DNA of 64,000 nucleotides from Phocaeicola plebeius (GCF_003437535.1 NZ_QSQT01000006.1:80331-144330); one strand, 5' to 3'; positions 47,355-57,233 are shown, counted from the stretch's first letter. Program-made: numbers and translations. Notes: generated by a model not told the origin, from the sequence alone.

Positions 47355-48128
47355 ATGAAAATATTGATTTTAGGAGCCGGGAAAATGGGCTCCTTCTTTA
47401 CCGATGTATTGAGTTTTGAACATGAAGTCGCCGTATACGATGTGAATCCCCAACGCCTGCGCTTTATGTACAACTGCTACCGCTTCACCAAGCTGGAAGA
47501 AATCAGCGAATTCAAGCCGGAGCTGGTCATCAATGCTGCCACGGTAAAATACACACTCGATGCTTTCCATCAGGTCCTTCCGGTACTGCCGAAGGACTGT
47601 ATCATCAGCGACATCGCTTCCGTGAAAACCGGATTAAAGGAGTTTTATGAAAACTGCGGCTTCCGTTATGTATCTACCCACCCGATGTTCGGTCCTACAT
47701 TTGCCAACCTCGACAAACTGAGTACGGAGAATGCCATCATCATCAAGGAAGGTGACCACCTGGGAAAGATTTTCTTCAAGGACCTTTACCAGCACCTGAA
47801 GCTGAACATCTTTGAATACACCTTCGAGGAGCACGACGAAACTGTGGCTTACTCCTTGTCCATCCCGTTCGTATCTACCTTTGTGTTTGCAGCCGTCATG
47901 AAACACCAAGATGCACCGGGTACTACCTTCAAGCGCCACATGGCCATTGCGCAAGGTGTGCTGAGCGAAGATGATTTTCTGCTACAGGAAATCTTGTTCA
48001 ATCCACGCACTCCGGCTCAGGTAGAAAATATCCGTACGGAGCTAAACGAACTGTTAGATATTATCAGCCGGAAAGATGCAGAAGGCATGCATGCCTATCT
48101 TAGCAAGATTCGAAAAAATATCAAATAA
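47355..48128 (+). CDS. tyrA: Prephenate dehydrogenase
   Basis: A 257-residue NAD-dependent enzyme converting prephenate to 4-hydroxyphenylpyruvate. Visible: Rossmann turn LILGAGKMGSFF, the ISDIASVKTGL segment and the active-site STHPMFGPTFAN, with the helical dimer domain after it. No ACT domain follows, so Tyr feedback must act otherwise. It is the last gene of the operon, 12 bp after the DAHP synthase fusion, and ends at a terminator at 48149. Confidence 0.94.
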   Translation: MKILILGAGKMGSFFTDVLSFEHEVAVYDVNPQRLRFMYNCYRFTKLEEISEFKPELVINAATVKYTLDAFHQVLPVLPKDCIISDIASVKTGLKEFYENCGFRYVSTHPMFGPTFANLDKLSTENAIIIKEGDHLGKIFFKDLYQHLKLNIFEYTFEEHDETVAYSLSIPFVSTFVFAAVMKHQDAPGTTFKRHMAIAQGVLSEDDFLLQEILFNPRTPAQVENIRTELNELLDIISRKDAEGMHAYLSKIRKNIK

Positions 48129-48148
48129 CTTATAGGGAAATCCATAAA

Positions 48149-48195
48149 AAAGGGCAGGAAGAAAACCACAAACCTTTCTTCCTGCCCTTTCTATT
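48149..48195 (+). terminator. Terminator of the Phe/Tyr operon
   Basis: AAAGGGCAGGAAGAAA (48149-48164) pairs perfectly with TTTCTTCCTGCCCTTT (48175-48190). It may also serve the convergent gene. Confidence 0.85.
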
Positions 48196-48212
48196 TTCTA
48201 TCAGACTGATAT

Positions 48213-49715
48213 TTACAGCTTGATCTTCTTTGATACCGATTTCGACTCATTGTGCAGACGGTCGAGTGCAGTCACTACGTAACGATATTTCGTTTTTCCA
48301 TCTTCATACGGCAACTTATAGAATTCATCGTGCGTAATCGCTACAATGTGTGAAGGATCGTTCAGGTTCACCTTCTCCTTGCTTCCGAAGCGGTACACCA
48401 CATAATGATAAGCCTTGTCCATCTCGGTCTTTTCCTTCGGTGCCGTCCAGAACAAGATGTATCCGTCTGCGGTCCATACCGGTTTCAGCTTACGCACTTT
48501 GCCCGGAGCCTTGTCGTCCATAAACGGAGAAGCCGGAAGCAATGCCGGATACTTGTGATATTCTTTCACCAGCATATCCCGGTAATTTCCCTTGTTCTCT
48601 ACCACTGCCGCCGCATACCACTGACAGCTTCCCTGTACGGTAGGCAATGAACGCTGCAAATTATACTTTGCCGGAATCTGGCTCTGGTTCGGATTCATCA
48701 AATCTGCTTTCGATACCGTGCGTATCACATCCTGACCGATATACAGCGGACGAGCTGCCGAATGGCGTGCCCACCAGCGAATCAGTGTATCATAATCGGC
48801 TGCCGGATGTCCGATTTCCCAATAAATCTGCGGGATATTGTAATCTACCCAGCCATTGTTTACCCACAAAAGCACGTCGGCATACAAGTCATCGTAGTTC
48901 TGCAAGCCGTTTGTCTCACTTCCGTTCGGGTCATTCTTCTTGTTACGATAAATACCGAACGGTGATACACCAAACTTCACCCACGGTTTACATTCGCGTA
49001 CGGTTTCATGAATTTCCTTAATCAACACGTTCACATTATCCCGACGCCAGTCTGCCCGACGAGTAAATCCGCGACCGTATGCTGCAAAGCTGACATTATC
49101 CGGAAACTCCTCTCCCGGATTCGGATAAGGATAGAAATAGTCGTCCATGTGAATGGCATCCACATCATAGCGGGTCACAATGTCGCGTACAATCTTGCAG
49201 ATGTATTTTCTGGACTCCGGCAGCCCCGGATCAAAATACAGTTGGCCGGCATACTGCACAAACAGTTCCGGATTCTTGCTGTAGGGATGCATGGGCGACA
49301 AAGCACCTGTGCCTTTCGTCTTGGCACGATACGGATTAATCCACGCATGAAGTTCCATGTTCCGCTTGTGGCATTCCTCAATCATAAACTGCAAAGGGTC
49401 CCACATAGGCGAAGGAGCTTTTCCCTGCACACCGGTCAAGAAACGGCTCCATGGTTCGTAAGGAGATTTATACAAGGCATCCGCCTCTGCCCTCACCTGA
49501 AAAATGATGGCATTGATACCAGCCTTCTGCAAGTTGTCCAACTGGCTCACCAGCACCTTCTTCATTTTCTCCGTAGGCATCCCCTGGAACTGTCCGTTTA
49601 CACACTGTATCCAGGCTCCGCGAAACTCCCGTTTGGGATAACGTGTCTGAGCATACAAGTTGCTCGTCCACAGGCTTCCCAAAAGGACAAGCAACATCAA
49701 TAGTTTAGTCTTCAT
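48213..49715 (-). CDS. Secreted GH10-like (DUF187/GHL10) glycosidase
   Basis: A 500-residue exported protein. After the signal peptide (KTKLLMLLVLLGSLWTSNLYAQ) comes the GHL10 barrel with EFRGAWIQCVNGQFQG at its start, LHAWINPYRAK, DAIHMDDYFYPYPN and WVDYNIPQIYWEIGH. A C-terminal Fn3-like domain follows (VRKLKPVWTADGYILFWTAP). Close relatives are annotated as family 10 glycosylhydrolases and act on glycans of the envelope or diet; the substrate is not known here. The ATG at 49715 starts the signal peptide; a -7 box TATCTTTG (minus strand) lies at 49772-49779. Confidence 0.9.
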   Translation of the reverse strand: MKTKLLMLLVLLGSLWTSNLYAQTRYPKREFRGAWIQCVNGQFQGMPTEKMKKVLVSQLDNLQKAGINAIIFQVRAEADALYKSPYEPWSRFLTGVQGKAPSPMWDPLQFMIEECHKRNMELHAWINPYRAKTKGTGALSPMHPYSKNPELFVQYAGQLYFDPGLPESRKYICKIVRDIVTRYDVDAIHMDDYFYPYPNPGEEFPDNVSFAAYGRGFTRRADWRRDNVNVLIKEIHETVRECKPWVKFGVSPFGIYRNKKNDPNGSETNGLQNYDDLYADVLLWVNNGWVDYNIPQIYWEIGHPAADYDTLIRWWARHSAARPLYIGQDVIRTVSKADLMNPNQSQIPAKYNLQRSLPTVQGSCQWYAAAVVENKGNYRDMLVKEYHKYPALLPASPFMDDKAPGKVRKLKPVWTADGYILFWTAPKEKTEMDKAYHYVVYRFGSKEKVNLNDPSHIVAITHDEFYKLPYEDGKTKYRYVVTALDRLHNESKSVSKKIKL

Positions 49716-49871
49716 ATCCGTAAATTTTATCATATCCTTTTCACTTTCCGGACAAATGTCCGATTAAGCCGCAAAGATAGTGAAAGGTGAGAGCAATACC
49801 AAGCCAAAAGCCTGCTTTTGAGCACAAGTATTGCCGAACCGCATCCTATATTCAAGAAATCAAAATTTCCT

Positions 49872-50546
49872 TTACTTGGCTGCCTTATGCAACTCCACTC
49901 CCACCACATAATAATGTGGTACGTTCGACAAAATCATTCCGGTCTTATCATTCCCGTCAATTTCTCTTTCCCCACAGAAGCGCATAAATCCGTATTGTTC
50001 ATCTACCCAGCCAGAGCCGTATAAGATTAAAGGTATGTTCAGGCTGTCTGCATTCGGATTATTCCGTAAGATATAAGGTCTGGCTTCGTAAAAATACACC
50101 TTTTCTTTTCCTAACGGATGCAACTTCAATACCACATTCGCAGTCATCGCATTCGGAACTTTAATAGTAAGCAAAGTTGTAGAGTCATTTCTGCTTGTCA
50201 GGAATAAAGACAGGTCTGTGATTTTATTCCACACTTCTGTGTCCTCCGGCAAATCCTTGTATCTCCAGGAATCTTTCAGCAGCTCCTTATTTTTCCCCAT
50301 CCGAAACAGCTCGATACGTTTGGATGTTTTCCCTTTCTCATGTTCCTCCACATATACTTGTACTTCATACGTATCTGTCAGGAACGGCATCAGGTCAAAA
50401 TGGAACATCTTTACACGCATCACATTCAGCACATCTACAATATCCTCCACACCAATTTGTTTCGTATTTACCTTTAATGAATCTTGTGCAGGCAGTCCTG
50501 CGGACAAACAAAGGCAAATAATTGCCATCCATACTCTTTTTTTCAT
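49872..50546 (-). CDS. Secreted protein of unknown function (224 aa)
   Basis: A 224-residue protein with a signal peptide (KKRVWMAIICLCLSAGLPAQ). The body has KVNTKQIGVEDIVDVLNVM, MFHFDLMPFLTDTYEVQVYVEE and a C-terminal IPLILYGSGWVDEQYGFMRFC, with no catalytic motif that I recognise. It reminds me of a Bacteroidales-only DUF, possibly DUF5041, which I cannot verify. It is preceded by the third 22-bp repeat array, and upstream on the same strand lies another small secreted protein, so it may belong to the receptor cluster at 50934-57233. Confidence 0.75.
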   Translation of the reverse strand: MKKRVWMAIICLCLSAGLPAQDSLKVNTKQIGVEDIVDVLNVMRVKMFHFDLMPFLTDTYEVQVYVEEHEKGKTSKRIELFRMGKNKELLKDSWRYKDLPEDTEVWNKITDLSLFLTSRNDSTTLLTIKVPNAMTANVVLKLHPLGKEKVYFYEARPYILRNNPNADSLNIPLILYGSGWVDEQYGFMRFCGEREIDGNDKTGMILSNVPHYYVVGVELHKAAK

Positions 50547-50933
50547 TGTATTATGTTTTAAGTTTCATTCAGCTTTTATCTGCAAACCGAAAATGCATAG
50601 TACGATTATATCCTTCTATATAAACCAACCATGCAAATTCTCACAAATATAATGATTACTGAATGATTATCACTATAACTTCCTCAAAATCTACGATTTG
50701 CCTCTACACCAGTCCTAATAGAAGTAACTGGGCCGTCATAAATCTTCTAAACCGCCTTATATAAAAGAGAAACTCCTATTCAAAAATACCTTGACACGTA
50801 GCTGTCAATATCTCGACACGAACGTGACGAGACATCAGCACGTACGTGTCAAGACCTCGTCACGTACGTGTCGAGGTAAATTTAACTCTATTTTAAGGAA
50901 TATACGGAAGGAAACTGAAGAATCTATAAGAAA
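50547..50933. other. 387-bp non-coding region with repeat array 3
   Basis: No gene is seen. The region holds the 88-bp array at 50791-50878 and otherwise AT-rich DNA with no clear TAnnTTTG box upstream of the 49872-50546 gene. Confidence 0.7.
50791..50878. repeat. 22-bp tandem palindromic array 3 (four units)
   Basis: Units start at 50791, 50813, 50835 and 50857, each centred on a CACGTACGTG-like palindrome (perfect at 50839-50848 and 50861-50870, 22 bp apart). Units 3 and 4 match at 16 of 22 positions. The outer arms co-vary: TTGACA/TGTCAA in unit 1, TCG.../...CGA in units 2 and 4. The array ends 56 bp after the stop codon of the minus-strand gene at 50934. Confidence 0.9.
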
Positions 50934-51467
50934 CTATTTACTCTTTTTTGCAGGTAGCAACGGCTTTATATATTTCTTGAAAATTTTTCCTACTTCAATG
51001 GGAGTGGAGTTATTCAGCATATCATACGTTCTGCCCGTTGAGGGCTTGAGAGAATGCCCGTAATCTGTCTGAAGTTTTTTACTGACGTCCGGTCCCTCGT
51101 TCATGATAAGTTCAGGCGGACGACCTTCCACAGTCACATCATACACCGGATCTTCTCCCCGTTTTGTCCAAATGGAATAAGGACACATGCGGATATATCC
51201 CTTCGGTTTCTTTGCCATAAGACTGTCTGTCAGACTTCGGGGAATTCCTTCATCAAAAGGATTCTTGTACTCCATCCATTTCTTTTCCAACGGGGCTTCC
51301 AAAGGCTTGTTGTAATTCTCCATATCCCCTGGAAGGAAATCAAACTGAATGAGTTTTACCGTTTCTTCATTCAGCTTAATTTCCTTGTCTTCCTTTTGCT
51401 GGCCCATCACAGGTATCACCACCAGCAAAAGAGAATTCAACACCATATATCGTTGGAGAGTGTTCAT
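50934..51467 (-). CDS. Small secreted protein of unknown function (177 aa)
   Basis: A 177-residue protein with a likely signal peptide (YMVLNSLLLVVIPVMGQQ). The mature part includes VKLIQFDFLPGDMENYNKPLE, PRSLTDSLMAKKPKGYIRMCPYS and a Lys-rich C-terminus (KKYIKPLLPAKKSK). I do not recognise a family or catalytic motif. It begins 10 bp after the stop of the beta-barrel receptor gene upstream, so the two should be co-transcribed, and it may be a periplasmic partner of that receptor. It precedes repeat array 3. Confidence 0.75.
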   Translation of the reverse strand: MNTLQRYMVLNSLLLVVIPVMGQQKEDKEIKLNEETVKLIQFDFLPGDMENYNKPLEAPLEKKWMEYKNPFDEGIPRSLTDSLMAKKPKGYIRMCPYSIWTKRGEDPVYDVTVEGRPPELIMNEGPDVSKKLQTDYGHSLKPSTGRTYDMLNNSTPIEVGKIFKKYIKPLLPAKKSK

Positions 51468-51477
51468 TCAGCCGTCT

Positions 51478-53802
51478 TTACTGATTATCCATATTCAATC
51501 GTGACATTTCCGTCTCAGCTGCACTCTGATTATTCATCTTCTTTTCGGTGCGGAAGCGATAAGTAATCGTGAAACCGACTTTTCGGGTTTCCTCCTTTCC
51601 GACACTGTGCATGATAATATCATTCAGACGAGCAGAAGCACGCGTATTGTTCTTATTGAAAATGTCATAAGCATCCAGTGAAAGTTGAAGCTTGTCTTTC
51701 AGGAACGATTTTTTCAGACTCAGGTTGAAGGAGGTATAACTCTTCGCCTCGTACAACTGATAATATCCTCTGGAACCATAATTAAAATCAGCAGACAACA
51801 GGAATCCGGATGGAAGTGTGAAACTGTTGTTGAAGTTCACCATCACCAGCGGGCGGCCGGCTTTTAGGACACTTTCGTTCGGCCCTGGATAACTGAAGAA
51901 GGTCTTCAAACAGGTAAGCGTAAGTGAGGGCAGCCACCACTTCACCGGATATTGCACGTTTACCATCCCCGTCAGATTATGCATTCTGTCAAAATTATCC
52001 ATGTAGCTGACCGTAACTGCTGAATTTCCCGGCATACTGTAGAAAGCTGTTATCAGCGGATTATGGGTATGAGTATAATTCAGGTTAAAGAACAGAAACT
52101 TATAAAACAGCATATAGTTCAGGTCATGAGTCAAAGCCTGTTTCAGGTAAAGATTTCCTTTTTGATAAGTAAACCGATCTGTGTACACCGCATTGTCGTT
52201 CATTACACCAAAAGGCGGACGCTCCGTATGAACGGAATATGTAAGCGACTGTTGCAGGTTCTCGGTATTGTAGCTTAACGAAACAGAGGGCAGGAAGTTA
52301 TGATAAGTCTGGTTCTGATTCTTGTTGCTATTGTTTTCCCTCAAATCGCTCCGTATATGTTCGTAACGCAATCCAGCTCCCAGCGACAGATTGTTCCATG
52401 TGTAATCGTACGACAGGTAGAGCGAATTTTTCATTTCCGTATTACTTGTACTACCATTATTCAACGCACGGACATACTCTATATAGTCCGTTCCGGTTGT
52501 GTGGCTGAAATCATAACCGAAGCTGAAAGTTCCGGCTTTCCCGGTTTCATACGACAAATTTAATTTGGCAGCAAACAAATCCCAGTCCGCTTTACGATAA
52601 TAATCCATAGACGTTTCCACACCGTCGCTTTCCCATTCACGGATATTGCCACGGCTTCGGTCGGTCTTATGAAGATAATCACCGAATGCGTTCATCTTCC
52701 AGCCATTCTTCCAGTCGTTTGTATAATACAGATTCAGATGGTTGCTGACGGACTTGTCGGACACATCGCTGAGATTCCTGATAAAGGTTGAAGTCCCTTT
52801 GTCCGGTATCATGGAAAGCGTATCCTTAGAGAACGTACTACCTTCACTGTATTTACCTTCATATTTCAGGCCGATTTCCGACTCCGGAGAGAAATGATAA
52901 GAAACCCCTCCCGTATAGGCATGGCTTTCGTTGAAGATTTGTTTCCGGGTCAAATCGGTCAGATTCCAGATTGTATCACTTTGAGTCTGCTGGTAAACGT
53001 CAAGATTCGAATCCTTCTTTCCCCGGTCATAATTATAAGAGAGAAAGAAGTCCCAGTTCTTGTAATTGTAACTTCCGTTCATCTTGTAATTCTGACTAAG
53101 ATAATTCCCCTGCAGCAGATTACCGCTGACATTAAAGGCAAGTCCTTCGCCCAGGCGTTTGGTCTTGATTTCAATCACCGCACGCTGCTCAGAGTGATAA
53201 CGTACCCCCGTATTCGTCACCAGTCTGACAGACTGAATCTGGTCGATAGCCAGATTATCCAGTTCAGTCTGGTCTGTCACTTCACGGCCATTGATATAAT
53301 AGGCAGGGAGACCTCTACCAATCACTTCAATGTCTTCACCACGTTTCTGAATACCGGGTATCTTGCAAAGCAAATCATCCAATGTAGTCTGTCTGGCAAG
53401 AATCGTATTAGGCACATCAGCCGTAATACCTTCCCTATCCAATTTGAAAGGTTTTCGGTAGGCAGTAACCTCCACTCCTTCAAGCTCGGTCTGTGCCAGT
53501 TCCATTTTAACTACCGGCAATGTGAGATTCGCATTGACTTGTATATTCCGACACAATGTCTCATAACCCAGATAAGAATAGCGGATGATATAGTTACCTC
53601 CAGCAAGCGATATGCCATATACCCCGCAAGAGTCGGATACTGCTCCGGTGACGAGTGTACTGTCTGCCTGATTCAAAAAGGCGACATTCACCATCGGCAT
53701 CACCGCATTTTCCGAATCGATGATTGTTCCTTTAATCAAATGCTGACTGTAAACAGGCAGTATGATTAAGCTGCCTATAACATATAAAAATAGCTTTTTC
53801 AT
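51478..53802 (-). CDS. Outer-membrane beta-barrel receptor (OMP_b-brl_3), first of two
   Basis: A 774-residue outer-membrane protein. Order: signal peptide (KKLFLYVIGSLIILPVYSQ), a carboxypeptidase-regulatory-like beta-sandwich (IKGTIIDSENAVMPMVNVAF), a TonB-type plug (LARQTTLDDLLCKIPGIQKRGEDIEVIGRG, in short DDLLCKIPGIQKRG) and a 14-strand-type C-terminal barrel of the OMP_b-brl_3 class. It lacks SusC length (about 1000 residues) and has no SusD partner. Such receptors often transport or sense peptides or small molecules. It lies between a small secreted gene and a second receptor of the same class. Confidence 0.9.
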   Translation of the reverse strand: MKKLFLYVIGSLIILPVYSQHLIKGTIIDSENAVMPMVNVAFLNQADSTLVTGAVSDSCGVYGISLAGGNYIIRYSYLGYETLCRNIQVNANLTLPVVKMELAQTELEGVEVTAYRKPFKLDREGITADVPNTILARQTTLDDLLCKIPGIQKRGEDIEVIGRGLPAYYINGREVTDQTELDNLAIDQIQSVRLVTNTGVRYHSEQRAVIEIKTKRLGEGLAFNVSGNLLQGNYLSQNYKMNGSYNYKNWDFFLSYNYDRGKKDSNLDVYQQTQSDTIWNLTDLTRKQIFNESHAYTGGVSYHFSPESEIGLKYEGKYSEGSTFSKDTLSMIPDKGTSTFIRNLSDVSDKSVSNHLNLYYTNDWKNGWKMNAFGDYLHKTDRSRGNIREWESDGVETSMDYYRKADWDLFAAKLNLSYETGKAGTFSFGYDFSHTTGTDYIEYVRALNNGSTSNTEMKNSLYLSYDYTWNNLSLGAGLRYEHIRSDLRENNSNKNQNQTYHNFLPSVSLSYNTENLQQSLTYSVHTERPPFGVMNDNAVYTDRFTYQKGNLYLKQALTHDLNYMLFYKFLFFNLNYTHTHNPLITAFYSMPGNSAVTVSYMDNFDRMHNLTGMVNVQYPVKWWLPSLTLTCLKTFFSYPGPNESVLKAGRPLVMVNFNNSFTLPSGFLLSADFNYGSRGYYQLYEAKSYTSFNLSLKKSFLKDKLQLSLDAYDIFNKNNTRASARLNDIIMHSVGKEETRKVGFTITYRFRTEKKMNNQSAAETEMSRLNMDNQ

Positions 53803-53842
53803 AGAGTTAAGTCAATGCTAAATATTCCATCATGTTTGTGTA

Positions 53843-56119
53843 TTATCTTCCGAAACGTGAAGAATCCACCTCTTTCTTCTCCTTACTGATGCTGCCACCA
53901 AAACGGTAGACAAATTTCACTGAAACGGTACGGCTGTACTGCCCCATATTCAAGTCGATGTGCTGTCCTGCATAGCGGTTTCTCACCTTCATACGCATGG
54001 TATCAAACAAGTCAGCACAGTTCAGGCTCAGACTGGCCTTATCCTTCAGGAAGTTCCACTGCGCTCCTACATTGACCGTAAAGACCGGTTTCGTATCGCT
54101 GATACCGGAAATCATGCTTGAACGGTACATCGCATCCAGATCAAATCCGAGGTTGGAACCTACCGAAAAATGATTCTGCATAGCAAGCATACAGGCCCAT
54201 TTCTTACGGTCGAAAGGAATATCCCAAAAGTTATCGCAACGGTTACGGTCATTGACCACCGTCGCATTCACCTGAGAAGACAACCACTCACCGATATTGA
54301 ACGGAACGTTGGCGCTCATACCGAAGGACTGGTAATAGTCCCAGTTCTGCGTGCGATACACAAGCGCCAGACGGTCTTTTGCCTGATACATATCCATCGT
54401 GAAATAATCATTGGTACGCTCGTAGAACAACGACAACATGTACTTCTGCAGGAAGAGATAATTGGCATTTACACTATACACATTAGCAGGCCGCAGTCCC
54501 TCAATAGTCTGGAGCTCTTCATAAGCGTTCATATAAGTGGTACTGGTCTGCATATCCCAATAGGTAGGGTAATCTTTTTCCGATGATACCCCCAACATAA
54601 ACGTATGTTTCTCCGACGGCGAATAGGTCAGACTGGCCTGCGGATAGACCGCCCATTTATGATAATTTCCGATGGAATAATACTCACCGGTTGCCGAGAG
54701 AGAAAGAGACAGACCGTTTTCAAACTCTTTGTCGAAGCCTCCATAAAAGTTGGTAATCTGCTCATAAAGACGTGAGGAAGAATTGCCCACATCATCCTTT
54801 CCTTCAGTCTGATTGAAGAACTGGGCGTTCTTATTGTCCGTATAATCATAACGGACACCGTATTTCAAAGTCCAGTCATTGGCGAGAGCGTGGCTCTGGT
54901 CGGCATATACAGAGAACTTGCGGATTTTCTGGTCCGAAGTATAATCAAGCAACTGACGGGTATTGTCTGTCAGTTTACTTTCCAGACGATTCTTGTCATT
55001 CATGGTATAGTCCGTATAATCCACCCCAAGGTCAAGTCCGAATCCGGAAGAATAGCGGGCAAAGACATTGTGCAGACGGCTGTCCTGCAACTTGTCATTG
55101 TGGCTGTTCTGGAAGTTCCCGTTTACATCAATCGTACCTTTACCATTATCAGAAAGGGCACCGTTGTAACCCACGCTCAACTCATTATCCTCGTTTATCT
55201 GATAGCCGTACTCAGCATAGATATTATGCTTCCAGCCCTTTGTATTGATTTTCTGTGTCTGCGTGATGTCATATACTTTTCCGTCATATGTATGTTGGGA
55301 TGCCAGGTCCATCACCGTCATTATATGCGAATAACCCGGATTGTAAGAGACATTCAGCGATGACTTTCCCTTCGTCATCAGGAAGTTTACATTGCCGCTG
55401 TAACTGCTGAAATACTGGTTGCTGTAGCTGGTCGACAGTTCACTCTGAATGGTATTGTCGTCTGCCTTAGCAGTCACAATATTGATGGCAGCCCCGCGCA
55501 CATGATATTCGGGCGGTGTATTATACATCACTTCGGCTGTCTGTACCTGCGAAGCGGAAGTATTCTTCAGCATCTCAATCAGCTGTTCCTGTGTCAGTGT
55601 ACTTGCTTTTCCGTTCAGGATAACCGTTACGTCCTTTGCTCCCACCAGCGAGAGTTTACCGTTCCTGTCCTGCACACCCGGCAACTTACAGATAGCCTCG
55701 TAAGCATTGTTTACAATATGCTTTTCTGAGATGGCCGAAATGTCATAATTCAGTTTTCCCTGTTCCACGGTTACAAACGGGCGTTCTCCCTCGATTACCA
55801 CTTCCTCCAGATTGTAGTCCTTCGATTCCAAAGTAATGACACCGGCATCACGTGCCTGACCCTTCACCTGCCTGGTCTTATAAAGCAAATGCTGAATGAT
55901 AAGCTGATAATTCTCCGGTTCCGGTTCAAGCGTAAATGTACCGTCGGCTGCAGATATGGTTGCACCTAAATAGGTTGAATCCGGTAGCTGCATGACGATG
56001 GTAGCACCTTCTACTGGATGCTGATTGGCATCTACTATCTTTCCGGTTGTCTGACTGAATACAGATGATGCAAAACCTACATATATGAAGAGACCTGCTA
56101 TAATTTTTTTACATTTCAT
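53843..56119 (-). CDS. Outer-membrane beta-barrel receptor (OMP_b-brl_3), second of two
   Basis: A 758-residue outer-membrane protein with the same layout as its neighbour: signal peptide, CarboxypepD_reg domain (TGKIVDANQHPVEGATIVMQ), plug (ISEKHIVNNAYEAICKLPGVQDRNGKLSL, in short NAYEAICKLPGVQDR) and barrel ending VSVKFVYRFGG plus a short charged tail. The two are divergent enough to be old paralogues. They are 40 bp apart. The upstream gene encodes a TlpA-type reductase, suggesting a cargo or partner with cysteines. Confidence 0.9.
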   Translation of the reverse strand: MKCKKIIAGLFIYVGFASSVFSQTTGKIVDANQHPVEGATIVMQLPDSTYLGATISAADGTFTLEPEPENYQLIIQHLLYKTRQVKGQARDAGVITLESKDYNLEEVVIEGERPFVTVEQGKLNYDISAISEKHIVNNAYEAICKLPGVQDRNGKLSLVGAKDVTVILNGKASTLTQEQLIEMLKNTSASQVQTAEVMYNTPPEYHVRGAAINIVTAKADDNTIQSELSTSYSNQYFSSYSGNVNFLMTKGKSSLNVSYNPGYSHIMTVMDLASQHTYDGKVYDITQTQKINTKGWKHNIYAEYGYQINEDNELSVGYNGALSDNGKGTIDVNGNFQNSHNDKLQDSRLHNVFARYSSGFGLDLGVDYTDYTMNDKNRLESKLTDNTRQLLDYTSDQKIRKFSVYADQSHALANDWTLKYGVRYDYTDNKNAQFFNQTEGKDDVGNSSSRLYEQITNFYGGFDKEFENGLSLSLSATGEYYSIGNYHKWAVYPQASLTYSPSEKHTFMLGVSSEKDYPTYWDMQTSTTYMNAYEELQTIEGLRPANVYSVNANYLFLQKYMLSLFYERTNDYFTMDMYQAKDRLALVYRTQNWDYYQSFGMSANVPFNIGEWLSSQVNATVVNDRNRCDNFWDIPFDRKKWACMLAMQNHFSVGSNLGFDLDAMYRSSMISGISDTKPVFTVNVGAQWNFLKDKASLSLNCADLFDTMRMKVRNRYAGQHIDLNMGQYSRTVSVKFVYRFGGSISKEKKEVDSSRFGR

Positions 56120-56138
56120 TTATAGGCATTTAAGACGT

Positions 56139-57233
56139 CTATCTTATCAGTTCCTCTAATCTTTGTTTCAACAGCATATTGTGAAGCTGGTTTGCCACAA
56201 TCTCGCCATTGCTATTAATCAGAATACCATGCGGTATACCTGAGAAAGGAAAATTCTCTTTTACCTTTTCTCCTTCAGTTGTATCAATCAAAGAAGTAAA
56301 CTTGATTTGATATTTCTTCATGGCCGCCTGAAAATCATCCATACTCTTGTCTATCGAAATCAAAAGTATATCCAATCCTTTCTCCTTATACTGGCTGTAA
56401 GTTTTTTCCAGTTCGGGAAATTCCGCAATACAGGGAGCACAGGCAGAAGACCATAAATCAATATACAGATACCCATTTTTAGGAATAAACGAAGAAAGCC
56501 TTCTTGTTATCCCATTGGCATCCGGAAATTCCATATCCCTTATCTTTTTACCAATCCTGGCATCTAACTCTTTCTGTTTTCTGTCCATATCCAGGCGAAG
56601 TTCATAATACCATTGCACTTTCTTGTCAGCTTTCACTTCTTCCGGCAAAGTGGGATAGGTTTCCAGGAAATGAGGGTCATACACAGAACCTATTTCATTG
56701 ATAAATGTGGTCTTGCCTACAATATTGTGTATATTATCAAGCTGAAACTTCACTTTATACTCTGTGTAGACCTGAGCCAAAGAATCATACACCGAAGTAT
56801 CCGGATTATCTTTTCCTTCTATGCTTCTGCGATATTCCATCTCTCCTAATTTTTCTATTCTGCGTGTTTCTGTAAGGTAAGTATTGTACAAGTCGTTCAT
56901 AGGTGTTCCTGTTACATGATATACCGAATCAAATGCTATCTTTACCGTTCCCTTTTCGGCAAAGAACATTCCTTTTAATGGATTCAACGTGTCATTTACT
57001 GAAAGATAATATGCCACTTCAAAATTAGGTTCAATGCTGAAATTAAATTTTCCATGGAGCAAAGTATCACTAGCGACATTAATCACCGAATCATTCTGAA
57101 GATAATACAATTCTATTGGCGTCCCATCCATGCAGTTGCTACATACGCCTTCAATATTTACCATCTTGTGATTCACACAACTTGCCATGATGATGGTACC
57201 TATGACAACTCCATATAGATTGACAGACTTCAT
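56139..57233 (-). CDS. TlpA-family thiol-disulfide protein with DUF4369-like N-domain
   Basis: A 364-residue exported lipoprotein (lipobox IIMASC, Cys near residue 19). An N-terminal beta domain (about 25-130, DUF4369-like: IEGVCSNCMDGTPIELYYLQND) is followed by a helical linker and a thioredoxin domain with redox motif SACAPC in LYIDLWSSACAPCIAEFPEL. The protein lies 19 bp before the start of the second receptor and so heads the receptor cluster. A -7 box TACTTTTG (minus strand, 57263-57270) is 29 bp before its ATG. Confidence 0.88.
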   Translation of the reverse strand: MKSVNLYGVVIGTIIMASCVNHKMVNIEGVCSNCMDGTPIELYYLQNDSVINVASDTLLHGKFNFSIEPNFEVAYYLSVNDTLNPLKGMFFAEKGTVKIAFDSVYHVTGTPMNDLYNTYLTETRRIEKLGEMEYRRSIEGKDNPDTSVYDSLAQVYTEYKVKFQLDNIHNIVGKTTFINEIGSVYDPHFLETYPTLPEEVKADKKVQWYYELRLDMDRKQKELDARIGKKIRDMEFPDANGITRRLSSFIPKNGYLYIDLWSSACAPCIAEFPELEKTYSQYKEKGLDILLISIDKSMDDFQAAMKKYQIKFTSLIDTTEGEKVKENFPFSGIPHGILINSNGEIVANQLHNMLLKQRLEELIR

